Numbered from the stretch's first letter, positions 1 to 9,640 are shown. The stretch is DNA of 64,000 nucleotides from Duganella sp. Leaf126 (GCF_001423125.1 NZ_LMNW01000001.1:775808-839807), one strand, 5' to 3'. The notes: generated from the sequence alone by a model not told the origin. A program made the numbers and translations.

Positions 1-122
1 CCGAATTTCTTCGACAGAACGGTTGCGATTGCAGCGGTCAGGGTGGTTTTGCCGTGGTCGACGTGACCGATGGTGCCTACGTTGACGTGCGGTTTAGTCC
101 GCTCGAACTTTTCTTTTGCCAT
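1..122 (-). CDS. tuf: Elongation factor Tu, N-terminal fragment
   Basis: Only the first 40 or so codons lie in the window. The gene starts at the ATG read leftward from 122 and continues beyond position 1. The translation begins [20 protein letters not shown] and runs into the P-loop [13 protein letters not shown], which is diagnostic of EF-Tu. EF-Tu is the GTPase that delivers aminoacyl-tRNA to the ribosome. It sits 69 bp downstream of fusA on the same strand, the usual last position of the str operon. Identity is secure even from the fragment. Whether this is one of two tuf copies, as is common in betaproteobacteria, cannot be seen here. Confidence 0.97.
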   Translation of the reverse strand, partial: MAKEKFERTKPHVNVGTIGHVDHGKTTLTAAIATVLSKKF

Positions 123-191
123 TTTGAATCATCCTTAAAACATTGTTTGAAATATGCGGCCCGGTGATCGACCGGACCGCAATGACACTAA

Positions 192-2297
192 TTACTTGGC
201 TTTCGCGGTAACGATCGCGTCGATCACGTGCTTAGGCGCTTCCGAGTAGTGCTTGAATTCCATCGTGTAGGTTGCACGGCCTTGCGTTGCGGAACGCAGG
301 GTGGTCGAGTAACCGAACATTTCCGACAGTGGCACTTCGGCTTTGATGATCTTGCCACCGCCGCCTGGGATTTCGTCCATGCCCTGCACCATACCGCGGC
401 GGGACGACAGGTCGCCCATCACGGTACCGGCGTAGTCTTCCGGCGTTTCCACTTCCACAGCCATCATCGGCTCCAGGATGACTGGCGATGCTTTGCGGCA
501 GCCTTCCTTGAATGCCATCGAAGCGGCCATCTGGAACGCGTTTTCGTTCGAGTCCACGTCGTGGTACGAACCGAAGAACAGCGTGACCTTGACGTCCACC
601 ACGGGGTAACCCGCCAGCACGCCGGTGTTCAGGGTGCCGCGCACGCCTTTTTCCACCGCAGGGATGTACTCGCGTGGCACGGTGCCGCCCTTGATGGCGT
701 CAACGAACTCGAAGCCCTTGCCTGGCTCTTGCGGTTCGATCTTCAGCACCACGTGACCGTACTGACCACGACCACCGGATTGCTTGACGAACTTGCCTTC
801 CGATTCTTCGCAGGTCTTGCGGATCGTTTCGCGGTAAGCCACTTGTGGCTTGCCGACGGTCGCTTCCACGCCGAATTCGCGCTTCATGCGGTCAACGATA
901 ATTTCCAGGTGCAGCTCGCCCATACCACCGATGATGGTCTGGCCCGATTCTTCATCGGTCTTCACGCGGAACGACGGATCTTCCTGTGCCAGGCGGTTCA
1001 GCGCCAGGCCCATTTTTTCCTGGTCGGCCTTGGTTTTTGGTTCCACGGCCTGCTGGATCACCGGCTCAGGGAAGACCATTTTTTCCAGGGTGATGATCGA
1101 GGTCGGATCGCACAGGGTTTCACCAGTGGTCACGTCTTTCAGGCCCACGGCAGCGGCGATGTCGCCGGCGCGCACTTCCTTGATCTCTTCGCGCTGGTTG
1201 GCGTGCATCTGCAGAATACGGCCCAGACGCTCTTTACGACCTTTAACCGAGTTGTACACGGTATCGCCGGCATTGACCACGCCCGAATACACGCGGAAGA
1301 AGGCCAGCTGGCCGACGAACGGGTCGGTCATGATCTTGAATGCCAGCGCCGAGAACTTCTCGTCGTCCGATGCTTTACGGGTGACTGGTGCTTCGTCTTC
1401 GTCGGTACCGCCCACGGCAGCGATGTCCACCGGCGATGGCAGGTATTCGATGACCGCGTCCAGCATGGCCTGCACGCCCTTGTTCTTGAAGGCGGTGCCG
1501 CACAGCATAGGAACGATTTCCGAGGCGATGGTACGGGTACGCAGTGCCTGCTTGATCTCGGCTTCCGACAGGTCGCCTTCTTCCAGGTACTTGTTCATCA
1601 GGTCTTCGGTCGCTTCAGCAGCGGCTTCAACCATCTTCTCGCGCCACTCGGCAGCCGAATCGGCCAGCTCGGCAGGGATATCGACGTAGTCGAACTTCAT
1701 GCCTTGCGAAGCGTCGTCCCACAGGATCGCTTTCATCTTGACCAGGTCGATCACGCCCTTGAAGTTGTCTTCAGCGCCGATCGGAATCTGGATCAGGACC
1801 GGGTTCGCCTTCAGGCGGGCGCGCATCTGCTCGTACACCTTGAAGAAGTTGGCGCCGGTACGGTCCATCTTGTTGACGAAGGCCAAACGTGGCACTTTGT
1901 ACTTGTTAGCCTGACGCCACACGGTTTCCGACTGTGGCTGCACGCCGCCGACTGCGCAGTAAACCATGCAGGCGCCGTCGAGCACGCGCATCGAGCGCTC
2001 AACTTCGATGGTGAAGTCGACGTGGCCCGGGGTGTCGATGATGTTGATGTGGTGCTCAGGGAAGTTGTTGGCCATACCCTTCCAGAAGCAGGTCGTCGCT
2101 GCCGAGGTAATGGTAATGCCGCGCTCTTGTTCCTGCTCCATCCAGTCCATGGTGGCGGCGCCATCGTGAACTTCACCGATCTTGTGGTTCACGCCCGTGT
2201 AGAACAGAACGCGCTCGGTGGTAGTGGTCTTACCTGCATCGATGTGAGCGGAGATACCGATGTTGCGGTAGCGCTCGATGGGGGTCTTGCGGGCCAT
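192..2297 (-). CDS. fusA: Elongation factor G
   Basis: This 701-residue translational GTPase drives ribosome translocation and, with RRF, ribosome recycling. The N-terminal G domain shows the P-loop [12 protein letters not shown], the DTPGHVDF switch-II motif and the NKMD guanine-specificity motif. The length and C-terminal domains fit bacterial EF-G. The start [20 protein letters not shown] matches the conserved family N-terminus. It lies between rpsG and tuf in the conserved str operon and is probably co-transcribed from the promoter near 3571-3599. The 114-bp gap before it holds an AT-rich palindrome. No key residue is missing. Confidence 0.98.
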   Translation of the reverse strand: MARKTPIERYRNIGISAHIDAGKTTTTERVLFYTGVNHKIGEVHDGAATMDWMEQEQERGITITSAATTCFWKGMANNFPEHHINIIDTPGHVDFTIEVERSMRVLDGACMVYCAVGGVQPQSETVWRQANKYKVPRLAFVNKMDRTGANFFKVYEQMRARLKANPVLIQIPIGAEDNFKGVIDLVKMKAILWDDASQGMKFDYVDIPAELADSAAEWREKMVEAAAEATEDLMNKYLEEGDLSEAEIKQALRTRTIASEIVPMLCGTAFKNKGVQAMLDAVIEYLPSPVDIAAVGGTDEDEAPVTRKASDDEKFSALAFKIMTDPFVGQLAFFRVYSGVVNAGDTVYNSVKGRKERLGRILQMHANQREEIKEVRAGDIAAAVGLKDVTTGETLCDPTSIITLEKMVFPEPVIQQAVEPKTKADQEKMGLALNRLAQEDPSFRVKTDEESGQTIIGGMGELHLEIIVDRMKREFGVEATVGKPQVAYRETIRKTCEESEGKFVKQSGGRGQYGHVVLKIEPQEPGKGFEFVDAIKGGTVPREYIPAVEKGVRGTLNTGVLAGYPVVDVKVTLFFGSYHDVDSNENAFQMAASMAFKEGCRKASPVILEPMMAVEVETPEDYAGTVMGDLSSRRGMVQGMDEIPGGGGKIIKAEVPLSEMFGYSTTLRSATQGRATYTMEFKHYSEAPKHVIDAIVTAKAK

Positions 2298-2335
2298 AAT
2301 TAATCCTAAATCTTTTAATGGACAAAACCGAGCAC

Positions 2336-2356
2336 CATTTTTTGTGACAAAAAATG
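2336..2356. promoter_or_regulatory. AT-rich perfect palindrome between rpsG and fusA
   Basis: Two 10-base arms, CATTTTTTGT and ACAAAAAATG, flank a single base. In RNA this could form a weak A-U hairpin upstream of fusA. It has no GC stem followed by a T-run, so it is not a standard terminator. A role in mRNA processing or attenuation is only a guess. Confidence 0.35.
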
Positions 2357-2411
2357 AGCCCGGCCTCGAACAACAGATAACAACCAGACCACAGTGGCCC
2401 GGTCGATTTTA

Positions 2412-2882
2412 TTAGAAGCGGAAGTGCGAGAACGCCTTGTTCGCTTCTGCCATACGGTGCACTTCATCACGCTTTTTCATCGCACCGCCGCGGCCTTCAG
2501 CCGCTTCCATCAGCTCACCGCCGAGGCGTTGTGGCATGGATTTTTCGCTGCGCTTGTTCGCAGCTTCACGCAGCCAACGCATCGACAGCGCCATGCGACG
2601 GACTGGGCGTACTTCAACCGGCACCTGGTAGTTTGCACCACCGACGCGACGGGATTTTACTTCAACCAGCGGCTTGGCGTTGTTGATTGCGGTGGCGAAC
2701 ACTTCCAGCGGGTCTTTGCCCGACTTGGCAGCGATGTGCTCGAAGGCACCGTAGATGATGTTTTCTGCGACCGATTTTTTACCGGACAGCATCAGAACGT
2801 TCACGAATTTGGCGACATCCGTGTTACCGAATTTTGGATCCGGCAGGATTTCGCGCTTGGGTACTTCACGACGACGTGGCAT
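2412..2882 (-). CDS. rpsG: 30S ribosomal protein S7
   Basis: This 156-residue primary 16S rRNA-binding protein nucleates assembly of the small-subunit head. The start was set at [20 protein letters not shown], the universal S7 N-terminus. An in-frame ATG five codons upstream (MKGID extension) is rejected because no S7 begins that way. The conserved segments [26 protein letters not shown] and [10 protein letters not shown] are present. It lies in the str operon between rpsL and fusA. In E. coli S7 represses its operon by binding the rpsL-rpsG spacer. The 149-nt spacer here contains a hairpin that could serve the same purpose. Confidence 0.98.
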   Translation of the reverse strand: MPRRREVPKREILPDPKFGNTDVAKFVNVLMLSGKKSVAENIIYGAFEHIAAKSGKDPLEVFATAINNAKPLVEVKSRRVGGANYQVPVEVRPVRRMALSMRWLREAANKRSEKSMPQRLGGELMEAAEGRGGAMKKRDEVHRMAEANKAFSHFRF

Positions 2883-2965
2883 ATCAATTCCTTTCAATCT
2901 TCAGTTGAGGTGCGCAGATATGGGATTCGCACTCTCGCGGAGGGTCATCATAACCATCCACTTAC

Positions 2966-2983
2966 TCGACCATTTCCGGTCGA
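2966..2983 (-). promoter_or_regulatory. Hairpin in rpsL-rpsG spacer, candidate S7 autoregulatory element
   Basis: The 149-nt spacer contains TCGACC and GGTCGA arms around a six-base loop. In E. coli the equivalent spacer carries the S7 translational operator. Position is the main argument. The sequence was not aligned to the known S7 site. Confidence 0.35.
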
Positions 2984-3031
2984 TTACATTCACTTAGCTA
3001 GTTGCCACTGAGCGAAAACTTTTAATGCAGA

Positions 3032-3412
3032 TTACTTCTTGGCCTTGGCACGCTTGGTACCGTATTTCGAGCGAGCTTGCTTACGGTCTTTGACGCCCTG
3101 GGTATCGAGTGCACCGCGAACCATGTGGTAACGCACACCTGGCAAGTCTTTGACACGGCCGCCGCGCAGCAGGACAACGCTGTGCTCTTGCAGGTTGTGG
3201 CCTTCACCGCCGATGTACGAAATGACTTCGAAACCGTTGGTCAGACGCACCTTGGCGACTTTACGCAAAGCCGAGTTAGGCTTCTTAGGAGTGGTGGTGT
3301 ACACACGGGTGCAAACACCGCGCTTTTGCGGGCTGTTTTCCAGCGCCGGCGATTTGCTTTTCACGGTCAGGGCGACGCGTGGATTGCGAATCAGTTGATT
3401 GATGGTTGGCAT
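3032..3412 (-). CDS. rpsL: 30S ribosomal protein S12
   Basis: This 126-residue decoding-centre protein is the first gene of the str operon. The conserved blocks [38 protein letters not shown] and [11 protein letters not shown] are all visible. The lysines at the two classic streptomycin-resistance positions (TPKKPNS and GRVKDLPG) are both retained, so the protein is expected to be the streptomycin-sensitive form. The start [12 protein letters not shown] is the family N-terminus. It is 149 bp upstream of rpsG and about 160 bp downstream of the operon promoter. Confidence 0.98.
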   Translation of the reverse strand: MPTINQLIRNPRVALTVKSKSPALENSPQKRGVCTRVYTTTPKKPNSALRKVAKVRLTNGFEVISYIGGEGHNLQEHSVVLLRGGRVKDLPGVRYHMVRGALDTQGVKDRKQARSKYGTKRAKAKK

Positions 3413-3570
3413 CGTTCTAAACCCAACTTAATAACAACGTGGACAACCCGGACGAAGTCCGGGGACGAATCTCAGTCTCGATCGAGCGGACGCTGCAAGC
3501 GCGCAAAGCCGGCCTCAGGAACCAGCCAAAAACAGCGTATACGATGCGCACACTAAATAGAGAACTCGAA

Positions 3571-3599
3571 AGTGTAGGGTAATTGACCTGAACAGTCAA
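3571..3599 (-). promoter_or_regulatory. Sigma-70 promoter of the str operon
   Basis: Read on the minus strand there is TTGACT, a 17-bp spacer, then TACACT. The pair lies about 160 bp upstream of rpsL. The match to -35/-10 consensus and ideal spacing make it the obvious operon promoter. The rest of the 332-bp gap (3413-3744) holds the rpsL leader and a short GTGC/GCAC hairpin near 3617. I found no convincing promoter for the rightward gene at 3745. Confidence 0.7.
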
Positions 3600-3744
3600 C
3601 ATAAATGGCAGAAAGATGTGCTAGCGGCACACATGAAAATTGCCAGAATACAATCATAAAAGCCGCCCGCGCCGGCCGGAAACGCCTGATAATAGCGGAC
3701 TCTCCCATTCACCGCTGTCCTGACCGCCGTTCCCGTTGCCTCCC

Positions 3745-5451
3745 ATGCGATCCGTGTTGCGCTTCCCTCCCCTGTTCGTGCTCGGCAGCTACCTGCTGCT
3801 GTCGCTGGTGCCCTGCGTGCCGCTCTTGCTGGGCCGGCCGGCGCCCGGGCTGGACGCCATCCTCGGCGTCGAGGTGCTGCTGTGGGTGGTGGCGTGGGGC
3901 GTGTTCCAGCGCCCGGCCTGGTTCCACTGGCTGCTGCTGCCCGCCGTGCTGGCACTGCCGACCGAGCTGTACCTGTTCATGTACTACGGCCAGGGCATTT
4001 CCACGCACCACCTCGGCATCATCGCCGAAAGCAGCCCGATGGAAGCGATGGAGTTTCTCGGAAACAAGATCTGGCTGATGGCAGGCGTGCTGGTGGCCAT
4101 GCTGGCCTGGTGGACCGCGATCTTCCTGGCAGCGCGGCGCAGCCCGGCACTGGCCTGGCGCGGCAAGACCCGCTGGCTGGTCGTGCCGGCAATCGCCGCG
4201 CTGGCCGTGCTGGGCTGGCCCACCCCGACGCCGATGTTCCAGCAGGCGCCGTTCAGCTTCAATAACTTTGCCAACTCCTGGCCGTTCGGCCTGCTCGCGC
4301 GCGGCGTCGATTTTTACAACGAGCGCCGCTACCTGGCCGCACTCGGCGAGCGCAGCAGGAACTTCACGTTCCGGGCCCGCCAGGCCGCGCCCGACAAGGA
4401 ACCGGAAGTGGTGGTCATGGTGATCGGCGAATCGTCGCGGTACGACCGCTGGGGCATCAACGGCTACGCGCGCGCCACCACCCCGCTGCTGGCCCAGGAA
4501 CCCAACCTGGTGTCGCTGACCGACATGATCACGTCCGTCTCGGCCACGCGGTTGTCGGTACCGGTGCTGGTTTCGCGCAAGCCGGCAACGCAGAGCCTGA
4601 AGGCCGGCTTCTCGGAAAAATCGTTCCTGACCGCCTACAAGGAAGCAGGCTTCAAGACCTGGTGGTTGTCGAACCAGATCTCGTTCGGCGAGTTCGACAC
4701 GCCGGTGTCGGTGTTCGCCAAGGAGGCGGACGTGATCCAGTTCATGAACCTGGGCAGTTTCAACAACCGCTCCAACCTCGACCAGATCCTGCTCGGGCCG
4801 CTGCAGCAGGCGATGCACGATCCGTCGCCGAAAAAGCTGATCGTGCTGCACACGCTGGGCAACCACTGGAATTACAGCGAGCGCTACCCCAAAGAGTTCG
4901 ACCAGTGGCAGCCGTCGCTGTTCGGCGTGGACAAGCCGGAACACACGAATGTCAAGATCAAGACCGAGCTCAATAACAGCTACGACAACGCGATCCTGTA
5001 CACCGACTGGTTCCTGGCCCAGGTGATCGGCCAGCTCAGGCAGAGCGGCCAGCGCACGGCGATGATGTATGTGGCCGACCACGGCCAGGTGCTTTATGAC
5101 GGCAGCTGCCAGATCGCCTTCCACGGCCATAACACGCAGTACGACTTCCACGTGCCGGCGCTGGTGTGGTATTCGGACCAGTACCAGTCGCGCTACCCGG
5201 ACAAGATCCAGCAACTGAAACGCCTGCGCAAGGCCAGGCTGGCCACCGAAAACGTGTTCCACAGCCTGCTCGACCTCGGCGACATCGCCTATCCCGACCA
5301 GCACCTCGAGTGGAGCTTCCTGAGCCGGCAATTCAAGCCGCACACGCGCTACGTGGACAGCTACGGCTGGGCCCACTACGACAATGCCACCTTCAAGGGC
5401 GATTGCCGCGAGGTGATCGACAAGGGCACGCCGCTCAAGCGCGAGAAATAA
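3745..5451 (+). CDS. Phosphoethanolamine transferase / sulfatase-family inner-membrane enzyme
   Basis: The 568-residue protein has an N-terminal membrane domain (hydrophobic stretches at about 8-30, 42-80, 108-130 and 143-158) and a periplasmic alkaline-phosphatase-like domain. The domain has metal-site motifs VIGESSRYDRWGINGYARAT (Glu229) and ADHGQVLYDG. The nucleophile region ITSVSATRLSVP (Thr268 or a nearby Ser/Thr) precedes a histidine-rich FHGHNTQYDFH segment. This is the EptA/CptA architecture that moves phosphoethanolamine from phosphatidylethanolamine to lipid A, core sugar or glucan. The acceptor is not evident. ATG at 3745 is preferred to the TTG three codons earlier. It is monocistronic and converges on the epimerase gene at 5518. 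Confidence 0.82.
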   Translation: MRSVLRFPPLFVLGSYLLLSLVPCVPLLLGRPAPGLDAILGVEVLLWVVAWGVFQRPAWFHWLLLPAVLALPTELYLFMYYGQGISTHHLGIIAESSPMEAMEFLGNKIWLMAGVLVAMLAWWTAIFLAARRSPALAWRGKTRWLVVPAIAALAVLGWPTPTPMFQQAPFSFNNFANSWPFGLLARGVDFYNERRYLAALGERSRNFTFRARQAAPDKEPEVVVMVIGESSRYDRWGINGYARATTPLLAQEPNLVSLTDMITSVSATRLSVPVLVSRKPATQSLKAGFSEKSFLTAYKEAGFKTWWLSNQISFGEFDTPVSVFAKEADVIQFMNLGSFNNRSNLDQILLGPLQQAMHDPSPKKLIVLHTLGNHWNYSERYPKEFDQWQPSLFGVDKPEHTNVKIKTELNNSYDNAILYTDWFLAQVIGQLRQSGQRTAMMYVADHGQVLYDGSCQIAFHGHNTQYDFHVPALVWYSDQYQSRYPDKIQQLKRLRKARLATENVFHSLLDLGDIAYPDQHLEWSFLSRQFKPHTRYVDSYGWAHYDNATFKGDCREVIDKGTPLKREK

Positions 5452-5517
5452 CTGTCGCGATAACCGGGCCATCATGACTGCGACCGTCCGCCTGCGCCAT
5501 GCCGGACCGGCCTCCCC

Positions 5518-6489
5518 TCAGACCAGGCTCTCGAGCGCCGGTTTCAGTTGCGGGTAGCGGAAGGCAAAGCCGCTGGCGAGCAAACGCTGCGGCGCCACCC
5601 GCTGCCCTTCAAGCAGCAGGTCGGCCTGTTCACCGAGCGCCACGCGCATCGGCCAGCCCGGCGTCGGCAAACCATACGGGCGATGCAGCACATGCGCCGC
5701 CACCTTGCTGAACTGCGCCTGGGTCAAGCTTTCCGGCGCCGTGAAGTTATAGCTGCCACCCTCGCCGGTGCGACACAGGTGTGCCATGCCGCCGATCACG
5801 TCCTCGACATGGATCCACGACTGCCACTGGCGTCCGCCACCGAGCGGTCCGCCCAGGCCCAGCTTGATTGGCAACAGCAACATCGGCAGCGCGCCCTGGC
5901 GGCCCAGCACCAGGCCGAAGCGCATGCAGGCCACCGTCACGCCGTGGGCAGCGGCGCGCCGGGCCGCCTCCTCCCACTCGCGGCACAGGTCGGACATGAA
6001 CACCGGCTGCGGCGGCGCCGTTTCGGTCAGCACCGTGTCGTCGCCTTGCGGCTGCACGCCGTAGTAACCGATGGCCGACCCGGACAACATCAGCGCCGGC
6101 TTGTGCTCGGCGCGGGCGATCCACGCCACCAGCTGGTCGGTCAGCGCCACCCGGCTCGCGCGCAATGCGGCCCGCCGCGCCGCCGTCCAGCGCCAGCCCA
6201 GGATGCGCGCCCCGGCCAGGTTGATCACCACGTCGATGCGGCGCAATGGCGGCAGCTGGTCCATGCTGCTGACGCAATCGACGCTGGCCGCGCCGTCCAC
6301 CGATGGCTGGCCGAACAAGGACTGTGCCTTGCCGGGGTCGCGCGTGAGTACCGTCACCTGCTGGCCATCACGCAGTAAGGCGCGCACCAGTTGCTGGCCG
6401 ATGAAGCCGGTGGCCCCGGTGACCAGGAAGTTGCGCTGGCCGCTGCCAAAGCTCGGGGTGGCCGCCATCGGCGGCGCTGCGTCGTTCAT
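5518..6489 (-). CDS. TIGR01777-family NAD(P)-dependent epimerase (YfcH-like)
   Basis: This 323-residue SDR protein has the Rossmann motif VTGATGFIGQQLVRALL near residues 23-39 and a family-typical C-terminal DUF1731-like region (FRYPQLKPALESLV). The family resembles nucleoside-sugar epimerases but the substrate is unknown. SGSAIGYYG and SWIHVEDVIGGMAHL are recognisable YfcH-type blocks. It is the last gene of a four-gene minus-strand operon. Its ATG overlaps the stop of the upstream regulator gene by four bases (ATGA), implying translational coupling. It is likely controlled by the palindrome-flanked promoter near 9660. Confidence 0.85.
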   Translation of the reverse strand: MNDAAPPMAATPSFGSGQRNFLVTGATGFIGQQLVRALLRDGQQVTVLTRDPGKAQSLFGQPSVDGAASVDCVSSMDQLPPLRRIDVVINLAGARILGWRWTAARRAALRASRVALTDQLVAWIARAEHKPALMLSGSAIGYYGVQPQGDDTVLTETAPPQPVFMSDLCREWEEAARRAAAHGVTVACMRFGLVLGRQGALPMLLLPIKLGLGGPLGGGRQWQSWIHVEDVIGGMAHLCRTGEGGSYNFTAPESLTQAQFSKVAAHVLHRPYGLPTPGWPMRVALGEQADLLLEGQRVAPQRLLASGFAFRYPQLKPALESLV

Positions 6490-7040
6490 AACCGTCCTTT
6501 GTTGTTATCCGCTTTATTGGTTCCGACCAGCCGCGCCAGCTTGCTTCCCATGGTCAGCATGCGCTGCAGCGTGGCCGGGGGCAGGTGCCTGGTGTCGCCG
6601 TAGGCGGCGGTGAGCATTTCCAGGAAGTCGAGCACCTGGTCCATCTTGACCTTGGTGGCCGGCTCCAGGGCGGGATCGTTTTCCGCTTCCTGCGCGCACT
6701 CGCGCAGCACGCTGAGCGTGGGGTCGATTTCGCGCTTCTTGCGCTCCTCGACGATCACGCGGAAAATTTCCCAGACGTCCTGCAAGGCCAGGAAGTGGTC
6801 GCGGCGGTCGCCGGCCAGGTGAGTGACGCGCACCAGCCCCCAGCTTTGCAGTTCCTTCAGGCTGTTGCTGACATTGGAGCGGGCCACGGTGAGGGTCTCG
6901 GCGATTTCCTCGGCGTGCAGCGGGCGGTTGACCAGGAACAGCAGCGCGTGGATTTGCGCCACGGTGCGGTTGACACCCCAGCGGGTGCCCATCTCGCCCC
7001 AGTGCAGGATGTATTTTTGGATGGTCGGTGCGAGGGTCAT
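6486..7040 (-). CDS. GbsR/MarR-family transcriptional regulator
   Basis: The 184-residue protein carries a winged-helix DNA-binding domain at about residues 20-95 (RTVAQIHALLFL, HAEEIAETLTVARSNVSNSL, GLVRVTHLAGDRRDHF). It is followed by a helical dimerisation region. This is the COG1510 GbsR-like branch of MarR proteins, whose members often sense small molecules. An AGGA ribosome site lies six bases before the ATG. It is third in an operon with two NAD-dependent epimerases and a DUF2269 membrane protein. The two identical-half palindromes upstream of that operon are good candidates for its own operators, making it a probable autorepressor. The ligand is unknown. Confidence 0.85.
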   Translation of the reverse strand: MTLAPTIQKYILHWGEMGTRWGVNRTVAQIHALLFLVNRPLHAEEIAETLTVARSNVSNSLKELQSWGLVRVTHLAGDRRDHFLALQDVWEIFRVIVEERKKREIDPTLSVLRECAQEAENDPALEPATKVKMDQVLDFLEMLTAAYGDTRHLPPATLQRMLTMGSKLARLVGTNKADNNKGRL

Positions 7041-7081
7041 GCAAGGTCCTTGTGTTCGATAGCATGGTTATAACATGGCGC

Positions 7082-7546
7082 TCACATCGGCTTGTGCACC
7101 ATCAGCCAGTACACCACCATCAGTGCGCCGAAGGCGGGGAAGCCGAGCGCGGTCCAGATCTTTTCGTAGCGCCAGTAACGGGCCGGCAGCGGCTGCAGGT
7201 GGCGCGCCGCCTCGGCTGCCATGTCGCGCATGCGCAACTGCAGCCAGACCACCGGCAGCCAGCACAGGCCGGCCAGCACGTACAGCGCCAGCGACCACAT
7301 GATCCAGCGCGACTGCCACGGATAGCCGGCCAGGTGCACCATCCAGAAGCCCGACAGCGGCTGGATGATGACGGCCGGCGTGGTGAACCACCAGTCGGCG
7401 CGCGCCACCAGCCGCGTGACCACGGCCATGGCCTGCACATTGCCGCTGCGATTGACGAAAAACATGTAGAAGGCGGTACCGAAGCCGGTGCCCACCATCA
7501 GCGTGGCGGACAGGATGTGCAGCACCTTGACGGCAAAATATTCCAT
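7082..7546 (-). CDS. DUF2269-type integral membrane protein
   Basis: The 154-residue protein is almost all membrane, with about four hydrophobic helices (residues 5-25, 48-72, 80-100, 128-148). It starts MEYFAVKVLHILSATLMVG, a hallmark of the DUF2269 family. The ATG at 7546 is preferred over one two codons upstream because AGGAG sits seven bases from it and only one base from the other. It begins two bases after the stop of the SDR-DoxX gene, so the genes are coupled. The function is unknown. Association with a DoxX-like domain and epimerases recurs in proteobacteria, but I cannot name a reaction. Confidence 0.8.
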   Translation of the reverse strand: MEYFAVKVLHILSATLMVGTGFGTAFYMFFVNRSGNVQAMAVVTRLVARADWWFTTPAVIIQPLSGFWMVHLAGYPWQSRWIMWSLALYVLAGLCWLPVVWLQLRMRDMAAEAARHLQPLPARYWRYEKIWTALGFPAFGALMVVYWLMVHKPM

Positions 7547-7548
7547 GA

Positions 7549-9546
7549 TCATTCTCCTGGTTTCGGTGGATGCGGTGGACTGGCGCGCCACATCACCAGC
7601 ATCAGCGCCAGCAGCGGCAGATTCTTGGTCAGCGGTCCGAACGGATGCAGCCAGAAGCCGGGCAGACATACGCTGAGCATGGCGGTGTAGCCGCCGACCA
7701 GCACCAGCTGCGCCGCCCACAGCCAGCGGCGCGGACGCCACAGCAGCAGCGCGCCGATGGCCGCATCGGTCAGACTGGCGGCCAGCAGCATCGGCTCCTG
7801 CAGCGCGGTCGGCACGCCGCACGCGGCCAGCCAGGACCGGCTCTCGGCATGGGGCCAGCCGAACCACGACACCCACGCCGTGATCAGCCACATCAGTGCG
7901 ATGGTAATCGTCAGCAGCGGCGCGCCCCACGACCAGCTTGCCGCAAGCCGATCGGCCGGTCCGGCAAAGCCGGCCGGATCACGTAGAGGCCGGCCCAGCA
8001 GCGACTGCGCGGGCGCCGGGTCGGCCGTGTTGGAACCGTCAACGCTCTGCTCGAGCATCAGCAACGATGCCGGCGTCAAGGCGGCCGACGGTGACAGCGC
8101 AGCCAGGTGCGCCGCCAACCGCGCCACCGGCGACGGCAGCGACCACACCAGCGCAGCGGGCGCCTGCATGCCGCGCCGCAGGTCGCCCAGATAATCGGCC
8201 AGCGTCATCGCGCGCGGACCGACCACGGCCAGTTCGCGCGGCAGCATTTCCGGCGCAACTGGCGTCGCTGTGGCCGCCAGTGGTGCTGGTGCAACCGCCA
8301 TGGGCGACGTGACAGGCTCGGCAGCCATTTCGGATGAATACGGCGTGGGTGACGGCGAGACAGAGATTGCCGGTGAATACAGCGTGGTTGAAGGCGCGAC
8401 AGGAATGGCCAGCATGGCCGGTTCAGCCGGCCCGGCCGATGCGTTCGGCGTGGCGGACGGCGCGATCGGGATCGCCGGCGTGCCCGGTTCGACCAGCGCG
8501 GCGGTTGGGTATGGCGTGGCGAACGGCGAGGCTGGAGTGGTCCGCATCTCAGGGTCAGCCGGCGTGGCCGTCGAGTCCGGCGTGGCGGACGGCGCGACCG
8601 GGATCACCGGCGTGCGCGGTTCAGACAGCGCGGCGGTTGGGTATGGCGTGGCGAACCGAGGGGCTGGGGTGGTCCGCATCTCAGGGGCAGCCGGCGTGGC
8701 CGTCGAGTACGGCTTGGCGGACGGCGCGACTGGGATCGCGGGTGTGGCAAGGTCAACCGGCGTGGCCGTTGAGTACGGCGTCGCTGGCGGCGCGACCGGG
8801 ATCGCGGGCATGGCCGGCTCGGCCGGCGCGGCAGTTGAGGATGACGTAACGACCGGCGAGACTGCGGTGGCCAGCATGGCAAGTTCGGCCGGCGCAGCGA
8901 AGGGAGCCGGGCTGGCAGGAGTCGCCGGTAATCGTGCATCACCCAGCGCAGCCGGGTTGGTCCGCCTGGTCAGCAGGCCCACCACGATGGCGGCCAGGTC
9001 GGCGACGTGCACCGGTTGCACCCGCGCCCGGTGGGCGGCGGGCAGCAGCAACAGCGGCAAGGTGGCCAGCGTGCGGAACAGCATGCTGCTGGCGCCGTTC
9101 TGGCCATATACCAGCGATGGCCGGACCACGGTCGCGTCGATTTGGCGCGCCAGCAGGTCGGTGTCGGCTGCGCCCTTGCTGCGCCAGTAGGCAGTGGCCG
9201 CTTGCGGATGGCTGCCCAGCGCGGACACCTGGATCACGCGAAGCCCCAGCTGCTCGCACGCGGCAAACAGCGCCACCGGCGCCGCCCGGTGCAGCCGGTC
9301 GAAGTCGCCTTGGCACCGTTCGCGGATGATGCCGACGCTGTTGACCACGGCATCGTACCCTTGCAGCAGCGGCAGCCATTGCGCGCTGGCGGCCATGCCG
9401 CCGAAGTCGAGTGCAAGCCAGTCCTGCGGCAGTTCGCCGGCCGGTCGGCGCCGGCTGGCGCCAGCGGCCGATACGCCTGCTGCCCGCAATGCCTGCAACA
9501 CGTGCGAGCCGATCAGTCCCGTGGCGCCAATGACCAGTACCCGCAT
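7549..9546 (-). CDS. NAD(P)-binding SDR protein fused to a DoxX-like membrane domain, with a large repeat insert
   Basis: The 665-residue protein has three parts. Residues 1-200 form an atypical SDR/NmrA-like Rossmann domain with VIGATGLIGSHVLQAL at 5-20. Residues about 200-437 are an Ala/Pro/Thr-rich insert containing eight 22-residue repeats. Residues 438-665 complete the SDR region and end in a DoxX-like bundle of about four helices (SWGAPLLTITIALMWLI, MLLAASLTDAAIGALLLW and others). Fusions of SDR and DoxX-like domains are known and are normally much shorter. The insert roughly accounts for the excess length. It is first in its operon, with GGAGG four bases before the ATG. The substrate is unknown. 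Confidence 0.82.
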   Translation of the reverse strand: MRVLVIGATGLIGSHVLQALRAAGVSAAGASRRRPAGELPQDWLALDFGGMAASAQWLPLLQGYDAVVNSVGIIRERCQGDFDRLHRAAPVALFAACEQLGLRVIQVSALGSHPQAATAYWRSKGAADTDLLARQIDATVVRPSLVYGQNGASSMLFRTLATLPLLLLPAAHRARVQPVHVADLAAIVVGLLTRRTNPAALGDARLPATPASPAPFAAPAELAMLATAVSPVVTSSSTAAPAEPAMPAIPVAPPATPYSTATPVDLATPAIPVAPSAKPYSTATPAAPEMRTTPAPRFATPYPTAALSEPRTPVIPVAPSATPDSTATPADPEMRTTPASPFATPYPTAALVEPGTPAIPIAPSATPNASAGPAEPAMLAIPVAPSTTLYSPAISVSPSPTPYSSEMAAEPVTSPMAVAPAPLAATATPVAPEMLPRELAVVGPRAMTLADYLGDLRRGMQAPAALVWSLPSPVARLAAHLAALSPSAALTPASLLMLEQSVDGSNTADPAPAQSLLGRPLRDPAGFAGPADRLAASWSWGAPLLTITIALMWLITAWVSWFGWPHAESRSWLAACGVPTALQEPMLLAASLTDAAIGALLLWRPRRWLWAAQLVLVGGYTAMLSVCLPGFWLHPFGPLTKNLPLLALMLVMWRASPPHPPKPGE
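8365..8892 (-). repeat. Eight tandem 66-bp in-frame repeats inside the SDR-DoxX gene
   Basis: Residues 219-394 split exactly into eight 22-residue units. One class resembles PAEPAMPAIPVAPSATPYST and a second class resembles PADPEMRTTPASPFATPYPT; the second class alternates with the first in the middle of the array. Units have diverged at individual codons but keep the 66-bp period and the frame. The encoded segment is Pro/Ala/Thr-rich, probably unstructured, and lies between the two halves of the Rossmann/DoxX protein. Confidence 0.85.
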
Positions 9547-9564
9547 GCGACCTCCGTCAGCAAA

Positions 9565-9580
9565 TTCTGTAAAGACAGAA
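9565..9580. promoter_or_regulatory. Operator-like palindrome 1
   Basis: TTCTGT-AAAG-ACAGAA is a perfect six-base inverted repeat with a four-base centre, 19 bp before the start codon at 9546. It shares both half-sites with the palindrome at 9641-9658, 77 bp away centre to centre. Confidence 0.65.
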
Positions 9581-9640
9581 ATCAGCGGTGAAAAAATTGA
9601 CCGACGAATCGGTCCGGGTGCTGAGCGAGAAATGCCTCTG

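Noticed and set aside
228-2303. A 691-codon rightward frame opposite fusA
   Set aside because: The conserved EF-G fills the region on the minus strand; the antisense frame has no family features.
5452-5517. Possible terminator between the converging genes at 5451 and 5518
   Set aside because: I found no stem longer than four pairs and no T tract.
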